52,888 nucleotides of DNA from Candidatus Accumulibacter appositus (GCA_000585055.1 JEMX01000038.1:1-52888), one strand, 5' to 3'; counted from the first letter of the stretch, positions 17,403 through 27,088 are shown. Numbers and translations are program-made. The notes: generated by a model not told the origin, from the sequence alone.

Positions 17403-18833
17403 TCAGGGTTTCCTGTGCAGCGCTTGCCGTGCCAGGCGCCGGTTGAGCGCCGGGCGTGACAGTCCGAGCAGGGTCGCGGCAATGCCCTGGTTGCCGTTGG
17501 CGCGGCGGAGAGCCTCTTCGATCATTGCCTCCTCGACTTCGTCGAGGGTCGGAAAGCGGCCGGGGATGATGACCGGCAAGCTGTCAGGTGTCGTCGGCAT
17601 GGGGTAGTCGGCATGCACTTTCTGTTGCTTCTGAATGGCCTGGTGGAAGCTTTCCATGGCCAGTACCGTACCGCCTCGATGCAAGGCCATGGCGTTGAAG
17701 ACCATTGCCCGCAGCTCGCGCACGTTGCCCGGGAAATGATAATTCGAGAGCAGCGTGATCAGCTCGTTCGATGGTTCGGGCGCCGGTTTCTTGATCGCCG
17801 CGGCCGCTTCGTCAAGAAAGTGTTGCACCAGTAGCGTGAGGTCTTCCGTGTGCTGGCGTAGCGGTGGGACTTCAACCTGGTGCACCGAGAGTCGAAAAAA
17901 GAGATCGGATCGGAACTGGTGCTGGCGCATCAGCTGGGCGAGATTGTGGTTGGTCGCACAGACGACGCGCGCGTCGCTGGGGCGGGCGACGTCGGATCCC
18001 AATGGGAAGTACATATGCTCTTGCAGCAGGCGCAGGAGTTTGACCTGCGAGGCCATCGACAAATCGCCAATCTCGTCGAGAAACAGGGTGCCGCCGCTGG
18101 CTTGCGCAATCAGGCCGGCGCGGTTCTCGTCGGCACCGGTGAAGGCGCCTTTGCGGTGGCCGAAGAGGGTGTCCGAAAACAGGGTGTCGTCGAGGCCGGC
18201 GACATTGACCTGCACGAACGGCCCTGGCAGAGCACTGAGTTTGTGCAGGGCATGGGCGAACATTTCCTTGCCGGCGCCGGTCTCCCCGGAGATCAACACC
18301 GGCTCAGCAGATACAGCCACCGCTTCGATGTACTGGAAGAGCGCCCGCATCTTGCGGCTGTTGGTCACGATACCGGCAAATGCCTCGCCGTGCTGCAGGC
18401 AGTCGGACAACAGATAGTGCTTGAGGGCGCCCATCTCACGGCGCAGCGACTGTACCTCCAGCGCGTGCCGAACACTTGCCACCAGCCGGCTTTCCTCGAC
18501 CGGCTTGACGAGATAGTCGAAAGCGCCTTCCTTCATGCTCAGCACCGCGGTCTCGACATCCTGAGCGGCAGTCATGACGATGATCGGCAGCTGCGGGTAG
18601 ATGCGGACAATCTCGGGTAGCAGTTCGTTGCCGGTGACATGCGGCATGAAGAGATCAAGAAGGATGGTACTGGCTGGCTGCCGTTCAAGCGCCGGCAGCA
18701 GTTTCCGACTGTCGTCGACGGTCTCGATTCTGGCGACGCCGGCGCTGTGCAGCACCGCCGCCGTCGCGTGCAGGACCGACGGGTCGTCATCGACGAGGAA
18801 GACCGGCCAGCTGGCCGGGGACTGCTCTTTCAT
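17403..18833 (-). CDS. NtrC-family sigma-54-dependent response regulator
   Basis: Protein of 476 aa with three domains. The receiver (residues about 10-125) has the acidic pocket VDDD, phospho-acceptor Asp in ILLDLFMPH and conserved Lys in YLVKPVEE. The AAA+ domain (about 145-380) has Walker A GETGAGKE, the sigma-54 contact loop GAFTGA, and Walker B GGTLFLDEIGDL. A Fis-type helix-turn-helix ends the protein (GNQGIAATLLGLSRPALNRR). It abuts the sensor kinase gene (TGAATG), so the two are co-translated as a two-component pair. By position and promoter signals it probably activates the flanking SulP and DUF47-PiT promoters (inference). Confidence 0.93.
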   Translation of the reverse strand: MKEQSPASWPVFLVDDDPSVLHATAAVLHSAGVARIETVDDSRKLLPALERQPASTILLDLFMPHVTGNELLPEIVRIYPQLPIIVMTAAQDVETAVLSMKEGAFDYLVKPVEESRLVASVRHALEVQSLRREMGALKHYLLSDCLQHGEAFAGIVTNSRKMRALFQYIEAVAVSAEPVLISGETGAGKEMFAHALHKLSALPGPFVQVNVAGLDDTLFSDTLFGHRKGAFTGADENRAGLIAQASGGTLFLDEIGDLSMASQVKLLRLLQEHMYFPLGSDVARPSDARVVCATNHNLAQLMRQHQFRSDLFFRLSVHQVEVPPLRQHTEDLTLLVQHFLDEAAAAIKKPAPEPSNELITLLSNYHFPGNVRELRAMVFNAMALHRGGTVLAMESFHQAIQKQQKVHADYPMPTTPDSLPVIIPGRFPTLDEVEEAMIEEALRRANGNQGIAATLLGLSRPALNRRLARQALHRKP

Positions 18834-21437
18834 TCACGCCTCCTTGATAAGCGGCAAATCGATGCTCACCGTTGTTCCAGAACTTCTGTTGGACTCGAAG
18901 CGCAATCGCCCTCCGTGCTTCTCGACAATTGACGACGAGATGGACAGACCCAGCCCGGTGCCACCATTTTCAGCCTTGGTGGTGAAAAACGGCTCACTGA
19001 TCTGGGCCATGACCTCGTCACTCATGCCTGTGCCCTGATCCGCCACGCGCACGATGATCCGGCTGCCGGAACGGTTCAGCCCGGCGGTAATTCTCACCGA
19101 GCGGCTGCGATCCGGCAGTGATTCCAGGGCATTGACGATGACGTTGATGAAGACCTGCTCGAGTTGCTGGACGTTGCCTCTGACCGGTGGCAAGGCGTCC
19201 GGCAGAGCCAGTGTCAGGCAATCGCTGTACTTCCGGATGCGCGCGTCGAGCACGGTCAATGCAGCTTTCAGGATTTTCGCGATGTCGGCGACTTCGTCCA
19301 TATGCCCGTGATCCTGCTTTCCCAGGTGTTTCAGATTGCCGATGATTTTCTGAATCCGCTTGGCGTTTTCACCGACGTCAGCCATGCCGCGGGAAATGGT
19401 CTCACGTGCTTGCACAAAGCTCAGGCCGGCGAGCAGGAAATCCCCTTGTTCCCGTTCGTATTCCGCAAGGATGGGCAGGGCATCCTGCCAGATGCGCGCC
19501 AACAGGGCGGCATTGGCCATGATCGCGTGGTTGGGGTTGCTGATCTCGTGGGCAATGCCTGCCGACAGCACGCCGAGCGAGGCCAGGCGCGCACTGCGGA
19601 TCGCTTGCCACTGCAGTTTCCGGTTTTCGCTGATGTCGGTGATCACCACCATCACCGCAGTCATCGCCAGGCCCGCTTTTGCCGCACTGTCCGAAGCGAT
19701 CGGCACCATGCGGATTTCCCACCAGGTGGCGTCGTCGGCTGTGTATTGGCAGTGTTCGATCTGACCGCTGACGAATACCTGGCGCAGCTTTTCCAGGTAA
19801 GCCTCACGAATATGTGCGGGCAGAGCCAGTTCGGAGCGCTTTTCGTCGCTACCGGCAAGCGGCTGCGGCAGCGGCCGGTTGGCGAGCAGGATTTTGGCCT
19901 GCTCATCGACGGTGAAGATCAGGTCCGGCGAATGATTGAACAAGGTGCGCAGCTTCGTTTCCGAGTCGCGCAACGCATCCTCGGCCAGCTTGTGCTCGGT
20001 GATGTCCTCACAAAAGCCGACGATACGGCTCAAGCCGTGCTCCGGCGAACGGACCGGGAAGCCACAGACGCGCAGCCAGTGCAGATTTCGCTGGCCCCGG
20101 GAACTCGGTGACACTGCCAGGATCAGCGAAAATGGCTTGCCATCCGTCTGCAGGTCGGCAATCGCTTCGCTGAGTACGCGCTGGTCTTTGGGCCCGAAGA
20201 CATCAAGCAGCAGCGATGGCGCTGCACTGTCCAGTTCGATCTCGTCCCCGGCCATCTGCCGGAAGGCGGGGCCGATATACTCCAGGCGCGTTGCTTGCGC
20301 GTTGGTTGCCCAGAAGACGACGTCGACCGTTTCCGCCAGTTGGTGAAGTAGTTCCTCGCGTTCGAAGATCTTTTTTGCGAGCTGGCTGCGATTGTCCAGC
20401 TCGCGCCGACTGCGCACCAAATAGAAACTGAGCAGCGCGGTAAACAGGAGGCCGCCGATCATCACTGACCAATGCGCCTCGGTGAATGCTTCAGCGCTCC
20501 GAAAGGTATGCGTGGCGACGCAGATGACGGTCCAGCGTCGGTCGCCGACGCGAATCGTGGCCACCATCCGCGGCTGCTTCTCGTCCTGCTCGGGAAGCGA
20601 GCCGCTGGCCGTGGCGGTAGAGCCGGGCTCCAGACGGCTGGCGTAGAAGTGAAGGAACTGCGCCTCGTCAGCAGCCGTCTCGTCGCGCACCAGTACCTCG
20701 ACGCCGCGTGGTTCGAGCTGCTGGATGGCGAAGTGGAGCAGTTCCTCGATGTCATAGACGCCAAGCACGAAACCCAGGGGAGCCGCTCTTCTGTGTGCGC
20801 TTGCCGGTGCATAGATCGGCAATGCGGCGTAGATGACAGACAGGCTTTCCCTTCCTGGGCGGGCCAGCGTCATGCGCCCGCTGACGGCAATCTCTGCGCT
20901 CTCCCGGGCTCGCGCGAACAGGGCCGCGAGTTCGCCGCTGGTGTTCAGGTCGAGGCCTTTCGCGAGTAGGGAGAGCGTGCGTGACGCGGCCAGGACAACG
21001 GGGATACGAACCCGTTGCTCGCTTCCGGCGACCACCGCAGTGCCTGCCACCCCGGCGCTTGCGGTCGACGTGCTGCTGCCAGCGACCGCCGGTGACAAAT
21101 CCGGCTGTGCTGCAGTCTGCAGCGGTGCCCAGAGGAGGCTTGCGATATAGGGGCGACGCTGCAGGATGGCGTCGGCGAACACGCTGAACGCGCTTTCGTC
21201 GATCTCGTCGATTTCCTGCGCAGCGTAGAACAGCCCGCGAATTTCCAGCAGGGCGTCTAGTCCCTGGTCGACAACGGCGCGCACAGACTCGACGCGATCA
21301 CTGGCCGCCCACTGAAATTCCTTTTGATGGCTACTTTGCAGTTCCTCGCGCACATTCCACGACGAAAAGCAGGTCAGCAAGATCCCACCGCTCGCCACGG
21401 CGTAGGCGGCGGCATATTTTCGTAGCTGGTCGAACAT
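18834..21437 (-). CDS. Membrane sensor histidine kinase, CHASE-PAS-HisKA-HATPase
   Basis: Protein of 867 aa, cognate kinase of the downstream regulator. A first transmembrane helix lies near residues 11-28 and a second near 325-345 (IGGLLFTALLSFYLV). The periplasmic part between them is CHASE-like (LDALLEIRGLFYAAQEIDE). Two PAS-like regions follow, about 360-480 and 500-620. The dimerisation box is GVLSAGIAHEISNPNHAIMA, with His as phospho-acceptor. The ATPase domain shows NVIVNALESL (N box), VADQGTGM (G1) and GTGLGLSIS (G2). The overall layout resembles kinases that sense small extracellular ligands, but the signal is unknown. The gene is transcribed divergently from the DUF47-PiT operon. 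Confidence 0.9.
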   Translation of the reverse strand: MFDQLRKYAAAYAVASGGILLTCFSSWNVREELQSSHQKEFQWAASDRVESVRAVVDQGLDALLEIRGLFYAAQEIDEIDESAFSVFADAILQRRPYIASLLWAPLQTAAQPDLSPAVAGSSTSTASAGVAGTAVVAGSEQRVRIPVVLAASRTLSLLAKGLDLNTSGELAALFARARESAEIAVSGRMTLARPGRESLSVIYAALPIYAPASAHRRAAPLGFVLGVYDIEELLHFAIQQLEPRGVEVLVRDETAADEAQFLHFYASRLEPGSTATASGSLPEQDEKQPRMVATIRVGDRRWTVICVATHTFRSAEAFTEAHWSVMIGGLLFTALLSFYLVRSRRELDNRSQLAKKIFEREELLHQLAETVDVVFWATNAQATRLEYIGPAFRQMAGDEIELDSAAPSLLLDVFGPKDQRVLSEAIADLQTDGKPFSLILAVSPSSRGQRNLHWLRVCGFPVRSPEHGLSRIVGFCEDITEHKLAEDALRDSETKLRTLFNHSPDLIFTVDEQAKILLANRPLPQPLAGSDEKRSELALPAHIREAYLEKLRQVFVSGQIEHCQYTADDATWWEIRMVPIASDSAAKAGLAMTAVMVVITDISENRKLQWQAIRSARLASLGVLSAGIAHEISNPNHAIMANAALLARIWQDALPILAEYEREQGDFLLAGLSFVQARETISRGMADVGENAKRIQKIIGNLKHLGKQDHGHMDEVADIAKILKAALTVLDARIRKYSDCLTLALPDALPPVRGNVQQLEQVFINVIVNALESLPDRSRSVRITAGLNRSGSRIIVRVADQGTGMSDEVMAQISEPFFTTKAENGGTGLGLSISSSIVEKHGGRLRFESNRSSGTTVSIDLPLIKEA

Positions 21438-21657
21438 TGATGATCATCATAGGGGAGCTGTGAAGAATGCTGCGGCAGTGACTTGTCGGCCGCGACGGGC
21501 TGTCGGGCGGGAGCTTAGCAGAAAGAGAAAGCGGTTGCCCAATACGGGGGAGTTCGTAAATCGGCGGTGCGCGGCGATTTCCGCGCCGACCTTCGTCTCG
21601 ACCATCGCACAGCCGGCAAGTCCCCCGGCGCTCTGAGGCGTGGCTTGCAAGCCACAG

Positions 21658-21870
21658 GGTGTAACGCTGCGCCTTTGCGTGCGACCCCTGCGTATCGGAC
21701 CCAAGACATTGCTGTAGCTACAAAATACTTTTCTTCGATGGTCGCCACGGATCGTCAAGCTTCATTTTGTTGCACCCCAATATGGCCGTCGTGTGGCCCG
21801 ATTGCTGTCGCCAGGTAGCTGATTGAGCGTGGGAAGTGTTGCCTAACTGGTTGATGGCACGATCTGTGCT
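21658..21870 (+). promoter_or_regulatory. Sigma-54 promoter with two upstream activator sites, DUF47-PiT operon
   Basis: Elements in order: GGTGTAACG (21658-21666), TCATTTTGTTGCACCCC (21762-21778) and the sigma-54 box TGGCACGATCTGTGCT (21855-21870), followed by TTATAA. Compared with the SulP promoter, the first two sites are 104 bp apart in both, and the second site to the box is 93 against 92 bp. GCCAGGT-N2-CTGATT also sits at the same offset. The predicted leader to the start at 22213 is about 330 nt and has no terminator. I see no gene in 21438-22212. Confidence 0.7.
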
Positions 21871-22212
21871 TTATAAGCTGCGGAGAAACCGTTTGCCGTG
21901 CTCACCCGTGCCCGGCCAGCGGCGTTGTCAGCCGGATTCGCCGCGACCGATCCGGCCGTGTCGAGCATTCCTGCGGCAATCGTCGACACGAGGTGGGGAG
22001 GCAGGTCGTGGTCAAGCTTGCCATCGGCAAATAGTCCACACGAGCGCAGCGTCACGTACTACAGCAACGCCGCCCGGTAGCCACGATTTCGCCATTTGCT
22101 TTCAGCGTCAAGGTGCGCGATGTGCTGTCGCCTCGGCCGTCAGGCAAGGGCGACACCTCCGACAGTAAACGCAATTACCGAGCATTTTCACACCTGTAAA
22201 GAGGAGAAGTTA

Positions 22213-22872
22213 ATGGACAAGAGCAAGCTGCGCCTGTTTCACACCACCCGAGAAGTGGAAATGCACTTCGATTCTTTTCTCGACACCGTTTCCCAGGGCG
22301 GCATTGCGTTTCGCTCAGCCATTGGGGCGTACCTGGATTCAGCAGGCAATGGCGATCTGGTGGCCAAGCTGCAGCAGCTCAACGAACTGGAGCACAAAGG
22401 TGACGAGCTGCGTCGCCAGGTCGAGCACGAGCTTTACACCCTGGCACTGATCCCCGACTTTCGCGGCGATGTTCTGAGCCTGCTGGAAGATCTGGACTGC
22501 CTGCTCAATGTCATGGAAGAGACGATGGTGGCGTTCGACATAGAACGGCCCGCCTTCCCTCAGGAGTTGCACGCCGACCTGCGGCAACTGGCCGAAGGCG
22601 TTTCCATGGCTGTTGAGAGCACCGTGCTCGCGTCCCGGGCTTTCCTGCGCGACATTCAATCGGTTCGCGATCACCTGCACAAGGTGATGTTTTATGAAAA
22701 GGACGCCGACCGCGCGTCTGACAAGCTGAAACGCGCCGTATTCAGGTCGTCCATGCCCCTGGCCGAAAAACTGCATCTGCGCCGCTTCATCGATGCGATC
22801 GACCATATCGCCGACGAATCCGAGGACGTCGCCGACTGGCTGGCGATCTACACCATCAAGCGCTTGGACTAA
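22213..22872 (+). CDS. DUF47/PhoU-like accessory protein of the PiT phosphate transporter
   Basis: All-helical cytoplasmic protein of 219 aa of the DUF47 (Pit accessory, PhoU-like) family. It shows family features such as EHKGDELRRQVEHEL and an acidic, metal-binding-like end (IDAIDHIADESEDVADWL). The ATG at 22213 has a strong AGGAG site 7 nt upstream. The PiT transporter follows 21 nt later. In this family the protein modulates phosphate uptake through PiT. The operon has a sigma-54-type promoter rather than a recognisable Pho box. Confidence 0.9.
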   Translation: MDKSKLRLFHTTREVEMHFDSFLDTVSQGGIAFRSAIGAYLDSAGNGDLVAKLQQLNELEHKGDELRRQVEHELYTLALIPDFRGDVLSLLEDLDCLLNVMEETMVAFDIERPAFPQELHADLRQLAEGVSMAVESTVLASRAFLRDIQSVRDHLHKVMFYEKDADRASDKLKRAVFRSSMPLAEKLHLRRFIDAIDHIADESEDVADWLAIYTIKRLD

Positions 22873-22893
22873 GGTCAGGGAGACGCCGAGACT

Positions 22894-24381
22894 ATGGATC
22901 CTACGATATTCCTTTACCTCTCCAGCGGTTTGTTCCTGGGCTGGTCGCTGGGCGCCAACGATGCGGCCAACGTGTTCGGTACCGCGGTCGCTTCGCGAAT
23001 GGTCAAGTTCCGCACCGCTGCGATCATCCTTACCCTGGGCGTGATTCTCGGCGCCATCGTCAGTGGCGCCGGGGCGGCTCACACCTTGTCGAAGCTCGGC
23101 TCGATCAACGCTTTGGGCGGCGCCTTCATGGTCGCTTTTTCGGCAGCAGCCGTCGTCGCCTGGATGACCATCGTCGGTCTGCCGGTCTCCACTACCCAGG
23201 CCGTGGTGGGAGCGATCATCGGCTGGAATTTTTTCACTGGCTCGGTTACCGACTACAGTGTCTTCAAGACCATTTGTGCGACCTGGATCGCCAGCCCGGT
23301 GCTCACCGGTTTCTTCAGCTACTTCATGTACAAGGGGGTCATGCGGCTGCTCGAGAAATCGCGGATTCACATCATTCGCCTGGATGCCTTGACCCGCATC
23401 GGTCTGGTCATCGCCGGCGCCTTGGGCTCCTACTCGCTGGGCGCCAACAACATCGCCAACGTGATGGGCGTGTTCATCGGCGCGAATCCGTTCCAGGATT
23501 TCCATGCGGGGGTGTTCGAGTTCTCGGGTCTGCAGCAGTTGTTTCTGCTGGGCGGGCTGGCAATCGCCGTCGGGGTTTTCAGCTACGCCAAAAGGGTGAT
23601 GCTGACGGTGGGCACGTCAATCGCCCCGCTGACACCCGTCGGTGCCTTTGTGGTGATCATCGCGACTTCGCTGGTGCTGTTCCTCTTTGCCTCGGAAGGC
23701 CTGGAGTACGCCTTGGCTTCCATCGGCCTGCCGACGATCCCTCTGGTCCCGGTTTCGAGCTCGCAAGCAGTCGTCGGCGGAGTCATTGGCATCGGCCTGA
23801 TCAAGAACGCCAAGAACATCAAGTGGAGCGTCGTCGGACGTATTGCGCTGGCCTGGATTCAGACTCCGGTCATCGCGGCGCTGGTCTGCTATGTCTTTCT
23901 CTTCTTCCTGCAAAACGTCTTCGGGCAGACGGTCTACAACCCGTCGGAGTACCGCCTCTCGGAACAGGCGCTGGTCCATCGCGGCGAAGCTGACGACGCC
24001 AAGGCGCTTTCCGGTGTGGTCGGCAAGAGCTTTGCGACGTCTGGCGCGCTCAAGAACGCGATCGACAAGGCTCTGCCCGATCTCGATGCCAAGGCCGTCC
24101 TGCACCTGGTCGACGACTCCCTGGTGGAGGAAATCACGGTCGATCCTGCCAAGTTCAAGGCTCTGGAAAAGCTGAACGTGATTGAACCCGTGCGCCTGGA
24201 GGCCTTGCGGACACTGAGTGGCAAGACCTTCACCTACCGCTGGGAGCTGGTTCAGGCCCTTGCCGACGCCACGCCGGAGTGGAAGCTCAAGGAGAAAACC
24301 GTCCTCAACAAGCCGTACAACAAGGAAATCCAGAAAGACCTCGACCTGGTGATGGATGCCTACGTTGCCAAGATGAAGTAG
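22894..24381 (+). CDS. pit: PiT-family inorganic phosphate transporter
   Basis: Low-affinity phosphate:cation symporter of the inner membrane, 495 aa. Both PiT signature repeats are present: SLGANDAANVFGTAV near residue 18 and SLGANNIANVMGVFIG near residue 186. About ten transmembrane helices fill residues 1-350. The last 140 residues are a soluble extension (LSEQALVHRGEADDAKALSG ... LVMDAYVAKMK), longer than in some homologues. It is co-transcribed with the DUF47 gene. In polyphosphate-accumulating betaproteobacteria PiT is the main uptake route for phosphate, which fits the inferred host. Confidence 0.93.
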   Translation: MDPTIFLYLSSGLFLGWSLGANDAANVFGTAVASRMVKFRTAAIILTLGVILGAIVSGAGAAHTLSKLGSINALGGAFMVAFSAAAVVAWMTIVGLPVSTTQAVVGAIIGWNFFTGSVTDYSVFKTICATWIASPVLTGFFSYFMYKGVMRLLEKSRIHIIRLDALTRIGLVIAGALGSYSLGANNIANVMGVFIGANPFQDFHAGVFEFSGLQQLFLLGGLAIAVGVFSYAKRVMLTVGTSIAPLTPVGAFVVIIATSLVLFLFASEGLEYALASIGLPTIPLVPVSSSQAVVGGVIGIGLIKNAKNIKWSVVGRIALAWIQTPVIAALVCYVFLFFLQNVFGQTVYNPSEYRLSEQALVHRGEADDAKALSGVVGKSFATSGALKNAIDKALPDLDAKAVLHLVDDSLVEEITVDPAKFKALEKLNVIEPVRLEALRTLSGKTFTYRWELVQALADATPEWKLKEKTVLNKPYNKEIQKDLDLVMDAYVAKMK

Positions 24382-24404
24382 GCGGCCTGCGTGGAGATGC
24401 AGGA

Positions 24405-25250
24405 ATGAGCAGCTTGGCGTCGGTGCCGGCCATCAGCTACGGCGAAAGCACGGCGATGGTGGCCGGCAACGAGGCAGCTGCGGCTGGCCTCGCGGCCTTG
24501 GCCCGCAAGAGCGTCGTGGCTCTGCTGGACTCCGAGCTGCCTCCGCTGCCCACCTGGAGCACTGCTATATCGTTCCTTGATGTCGCCGAGGTGGCCGAGG
24601 TGGCCGAGGTGGCCGTGGTAACGCAGGAGCTCAGTCGCCGACGTGCAATCGCCTTCGACGTCGCGCGGCACTGGCGGCGGGACGGTTACCTCTTCTCCTT
24701 CCTTGCTTTCGATGGCGCTTACGGCCACCTGCCATGGCTCCCCGGCGAACTGGATCGCGCGGGAGAGACTTTCCTGGTGGAGATTCACCCGGATAGGGCC
24801 GTCTATTTCGACGAACCGCGGCCAGTCGTGTCGGATGGCAGATCGCCGTGGGTTCGCGCATCACTGCGCTTACGCGAAAAGGTCGAGCCCACTTCCGTGG
24901 TCGCCTGGATGTCGGCTCAGCCGACGGCAGACTGGCGGCGGCTCTTGATCACGGGCGGGGGGAATCAAAAGCGCAAGCTGAGGGCCGACTACCTGACCCG
25001 GAGGGTATGGATCTGGGACGGCAAATCCGCGTCGGCTGGCCATTGGCATCTCCTGGTACGCCGTGAAATGGATGGGGAGACGCTCAGCTTCTGCCTGTCC
25101 AATGCCAAGCCTGACGCGTCCCTGCGCCAGCTGGCAGATATGCAGGAGCGCGCCATTTCGTCGAGAGCGCGCGCGAGGGTGCAAAAAGCACGCACGACCT
25201 GGCTGTGGTGATGCTTGCAACGAGCGGTGACCATCTTGCACGGTTCGCCC
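24405..25250 (+). pseudogene. IS701-type transposase remnant
   Basis: The open part (24405-25211, 268 codons) contains the C-terminal half of an IS701-like DDE transposase: FDGAYGHLPWLPGELDRAGE, YFDEPRPVV, RRVWIWDGKSASAGHWHLLV, LSFCLSNAKPDASLRQLADM. The expected start of the family, including the first catalytic region, is absent. After base 25135 the family signature continues in the +1 frame (RHFVESAREGAKSTHDLA, resembling WVERAFxxAKSxxGMADY), so a frameshift is present. A 9-bp unit encoding AEV repeats about three times near 24590-24618. The first 70 residues match nothing I recognise. Confidence 0.75.
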
Positions 25251-25367
25251 GTGCATCGCCGGCCCGGAGTACGCGCTGGTCATCGCCCGCCGAGCGGTAA
25301 GGATGGGATTTGGATTTGAGAGCACCCGCACGCAGTCCTCGGCTCTTGCCAGAATTGTGTGCTTGGC

Positions 25368-25405
25368 CCTGCGCAGACCACGACTCTGCGCAGGCGCCTT
25401 TTTTT
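25368..25405 (+). terminator. Strong intrinsic terminator
   Basis: A perfect 10-bp stem (CCTGCGCAGA / TCTGCGCAGG, 7-nt loop) is followed by CGCC and seven T. It would stop transcription from the DUF47-PiT and transposase region. Nothing else recognisable lies between 25251 and 25597. Confidence 0.85.
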
Positions 25406-25597
25406 GCTAAAGAAAAGCACGATGCTCTGACCGGATCCACTGGGGCAAGCCGGCGACTGGCGCGTCGCGGCTAGGCGATTTACGACAACGGCTGGCAGCT
25501 GACTGATCGACGCGTACTGCGTCGTGAGCGCATCGGTTTCGTCTTCTCCCGCAGAGGGCAGAAGGGCGTTTTCAGAGTCGCATGCGCGACTTCCAAG

Positions 25598-26146
25598 CTA
25601 AGCCTCGTCGATCCCCCGGCGCTCGCGCATCGCACGTCCAACGCGAGCCAGATCATCATCGCTCAACAAGCGTGCAGCCATCGGCAGGAGTTCCTTTTCC
25701 TCGCGCTCGATGTGGCCCTCGTAGCGAACTGCCAGCGCTTCGACATCGTCAGCGACCAGTGACACCTGCGCGCCGGCCGCGATGCTTGCGAGGAGGCCGC
25801 GCAGCTGTCGCCAACACGCTTCCAGTGCGCGGTGATCGGCTTTCAAGCAGTCGATCATTTCGCGCAGGCAGATGGCGTCGGATCCGGCCATGGACTCGAT
25901 CAAGGCCGGGAAAAGGTCGTCTTCCTCATCGGCGTGATGGTGCCTGGCGGCAGTGTCGAAGTAGCGCATCACCCTGGTCGCCGCTGCACGCGCCTCGTCA
26001 TCGACGCCGTGGGCCAGCAGGTGTGGAACCAGGCGCCGCAAGGTCGCGCACTGCGTTGCAATCCTGCCGTGGCAGGCCGAAAGCATTTCCAGCGGCGCCT
26101 CTGTTCCGGCGGCCGGAGGCGAAAACCCCGGAATGCTGGTAGTCAC
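25598..26146 (-). CDS. Hemerythrin (HHE) domain protein
   Basis: Protein of 182 aa of the HHE cation-binding/hemerythrin family, predicted to bind a di-iron centre. Ligand-type residues are HGRIA near residue 28, HHHADEEDDLFPAL near 72, DHRALE near 106 and EGHIEREEKELLP near 145. The start is the GTG at 26146 in a GTGA overlap with the upstream PAS gene. The TTG at 26164 gives a longer product but lies inside the PAS gene. Such proteins act in oxygen, NO or iron handling. A degraded paralogue lies at 14350-14765. Confidence 0.85.
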   Translation of the reverse strand: MTTSIPGFSPPAAGTEAPLEMLSACHGRIATQCATLRRLVPHLLAHGVDDEARAAATRVMRYFDTAARHHHADEEDDLFPALIESMAGSDAICLREMIDCLKADHRALEACWRQLRGLLASIAAGAQVSLVADDVEALAVRYEGHIEREEKELLPMAARLLSDDDLARVGRAMRERRGIDEA

Positions 26147-26589
26147 TCGGCTCGCCTCGCGCAATCCGCAGAAGACTGTGCGACTGCCTTGAGGTGGCGT
26201 GCGGTGCAGTCGCGGCCGATGGCCAGGGAGCCGACGATTGCGCCGCTGGCGTCCCTGACCAGCCCGAAGCTCAGTTCCACGTAGAGCTTGCTCCCATCCT
26301 GGTGCACCGAGCGGGTCGTGAGTACCTGGTTACGGTACTTCGTCTGACCGCTCTCGATCGCTTTGTGAAAGCCGTCCCAATGAGCTTTCCGGAGTCGCTC
26401 CGGGATGATCACGTCCAGGCTCTCGCCGAGAACTTCGGCAGCGGAATGGCCAAACACCGCTTCAGCGCCGCGATTCCAGACCCGGATCGCGCCCTGGCAG
26501 TCGGCGAAAATGATCGCATCCGGGGCCTGATCCACTATTGCCCGACAGAGATCGGGATCTGTATCCGCATACGCGGCAGTTGACTGCAT
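26143..26589 (-). CDS. PAS domain protein
   Basis: Small soluble protein of 148 aa made of one PAS domain (AIVDQAPDAIIFADCQGAIR, WNRGAEAVFGHSAAEVLGES, then a PAC-like DGSKLYVELSFGLVRDASGA). It has no output domain. The ATG at 26589 has AAGGAG 7 nt upstream, which favours it over an ATG 18 nt further up. It is translationally coupled to the hemerythrin gene, so the two may form a redox- or gas-sensing pair (inference). Confidence 0.85.
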   Translation of the reverse strand: MQSTAAYADTDPDLCRAIVDQAPDAIIFADCQGAIRVWNRGAEAVFGHSAAEVLGESLDVIIPERLRKAHWDGFHKAIESGQTKYRNQVLTTRSVHQDGSKLYVELSFGLVRDASGAIVGSLAIGRDCTARHLKAVAQSSADCARRAE

Positions 26590-26640
26590 CCTGGAGCTCC
26601 TTTGCACTTGGTCGAATGAGACGAACGCTGGCCCTGGTTG

Positions 26641-27060
26641 CTATTTGCGGCCGAGCGTCGTTACGTCGGGCACGGTGAAGGTTCCCTGCAAGGACAGGAG
26701 CTCACGGCGATGGAGGCCGGCAAGTTGCTCAACGCATTCCTGGCCTTTTTCCGTCAGTTGCACGTCCACCTGTCGTCGGTCGCTGCCGCTGGCGCTTCGC
26801 TTTACCAGTCCGGCCACCTCGCACCGAGAAATCAGCGCCACCACCCCGTGATGCTTAGCCTGTAGGCGCTCGGCGAGTTCGCCGACGGTCGCCGATTCAC
26901 GCCCGGGAAAGCCCTTGATCTGGAGCATCAACAGGTACTGCAAGGGGGTTATCCCGGCCCGCTGCGTCAGATCTTCGCTGAAGCGCAGGTAGCGGCGTAG
27001 CTGGTAGCGGAAGTGGACAAGCGTTTCGAAATCGGCCTTGGAGATTCGCTGTTCGGGCAT
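26641..27060 (-). CDS. MarR-family transcriptional regulator
   Basis: Winged-helix repressor-type protein of 139 aa: RAGITPLQYLLMLQIKGFPG, recognition region ATVGELAERLQAKHHGVVAL, and wing SDRRQVDVQLTEKGQE. It is divergent from the trans-sulfuration enzyme gene. A small inverted repeat in the shared 156-bp intergenic region could be its operator. The ligand is unknown. Confidence 0.9.
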   Translation of the reverse strand: MPEQRISKADFETLVHFRYQLRRYLRFSEDLTQRAGITPLQYLLMLQIKGFPGRESATVGELAERLQAKHHGVVALISRCEVAGLVKRSASGSDRRQVDVQLTEKGQECVEQLAGLHRRELLSLQGTFTVPDVTTLGRK

Positions 27061-27088
27061 TTATTCAGAGAACCTTCCCGTAGGTTTG

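Noticed and set aside
21880..22212. Pho box before DUF47-PiT
   Set aside because: CTGTCGCCTCGGCCGTCAGG near 22122 has poor matches and the wrong spacing for two 7-bp PhoB repeats.
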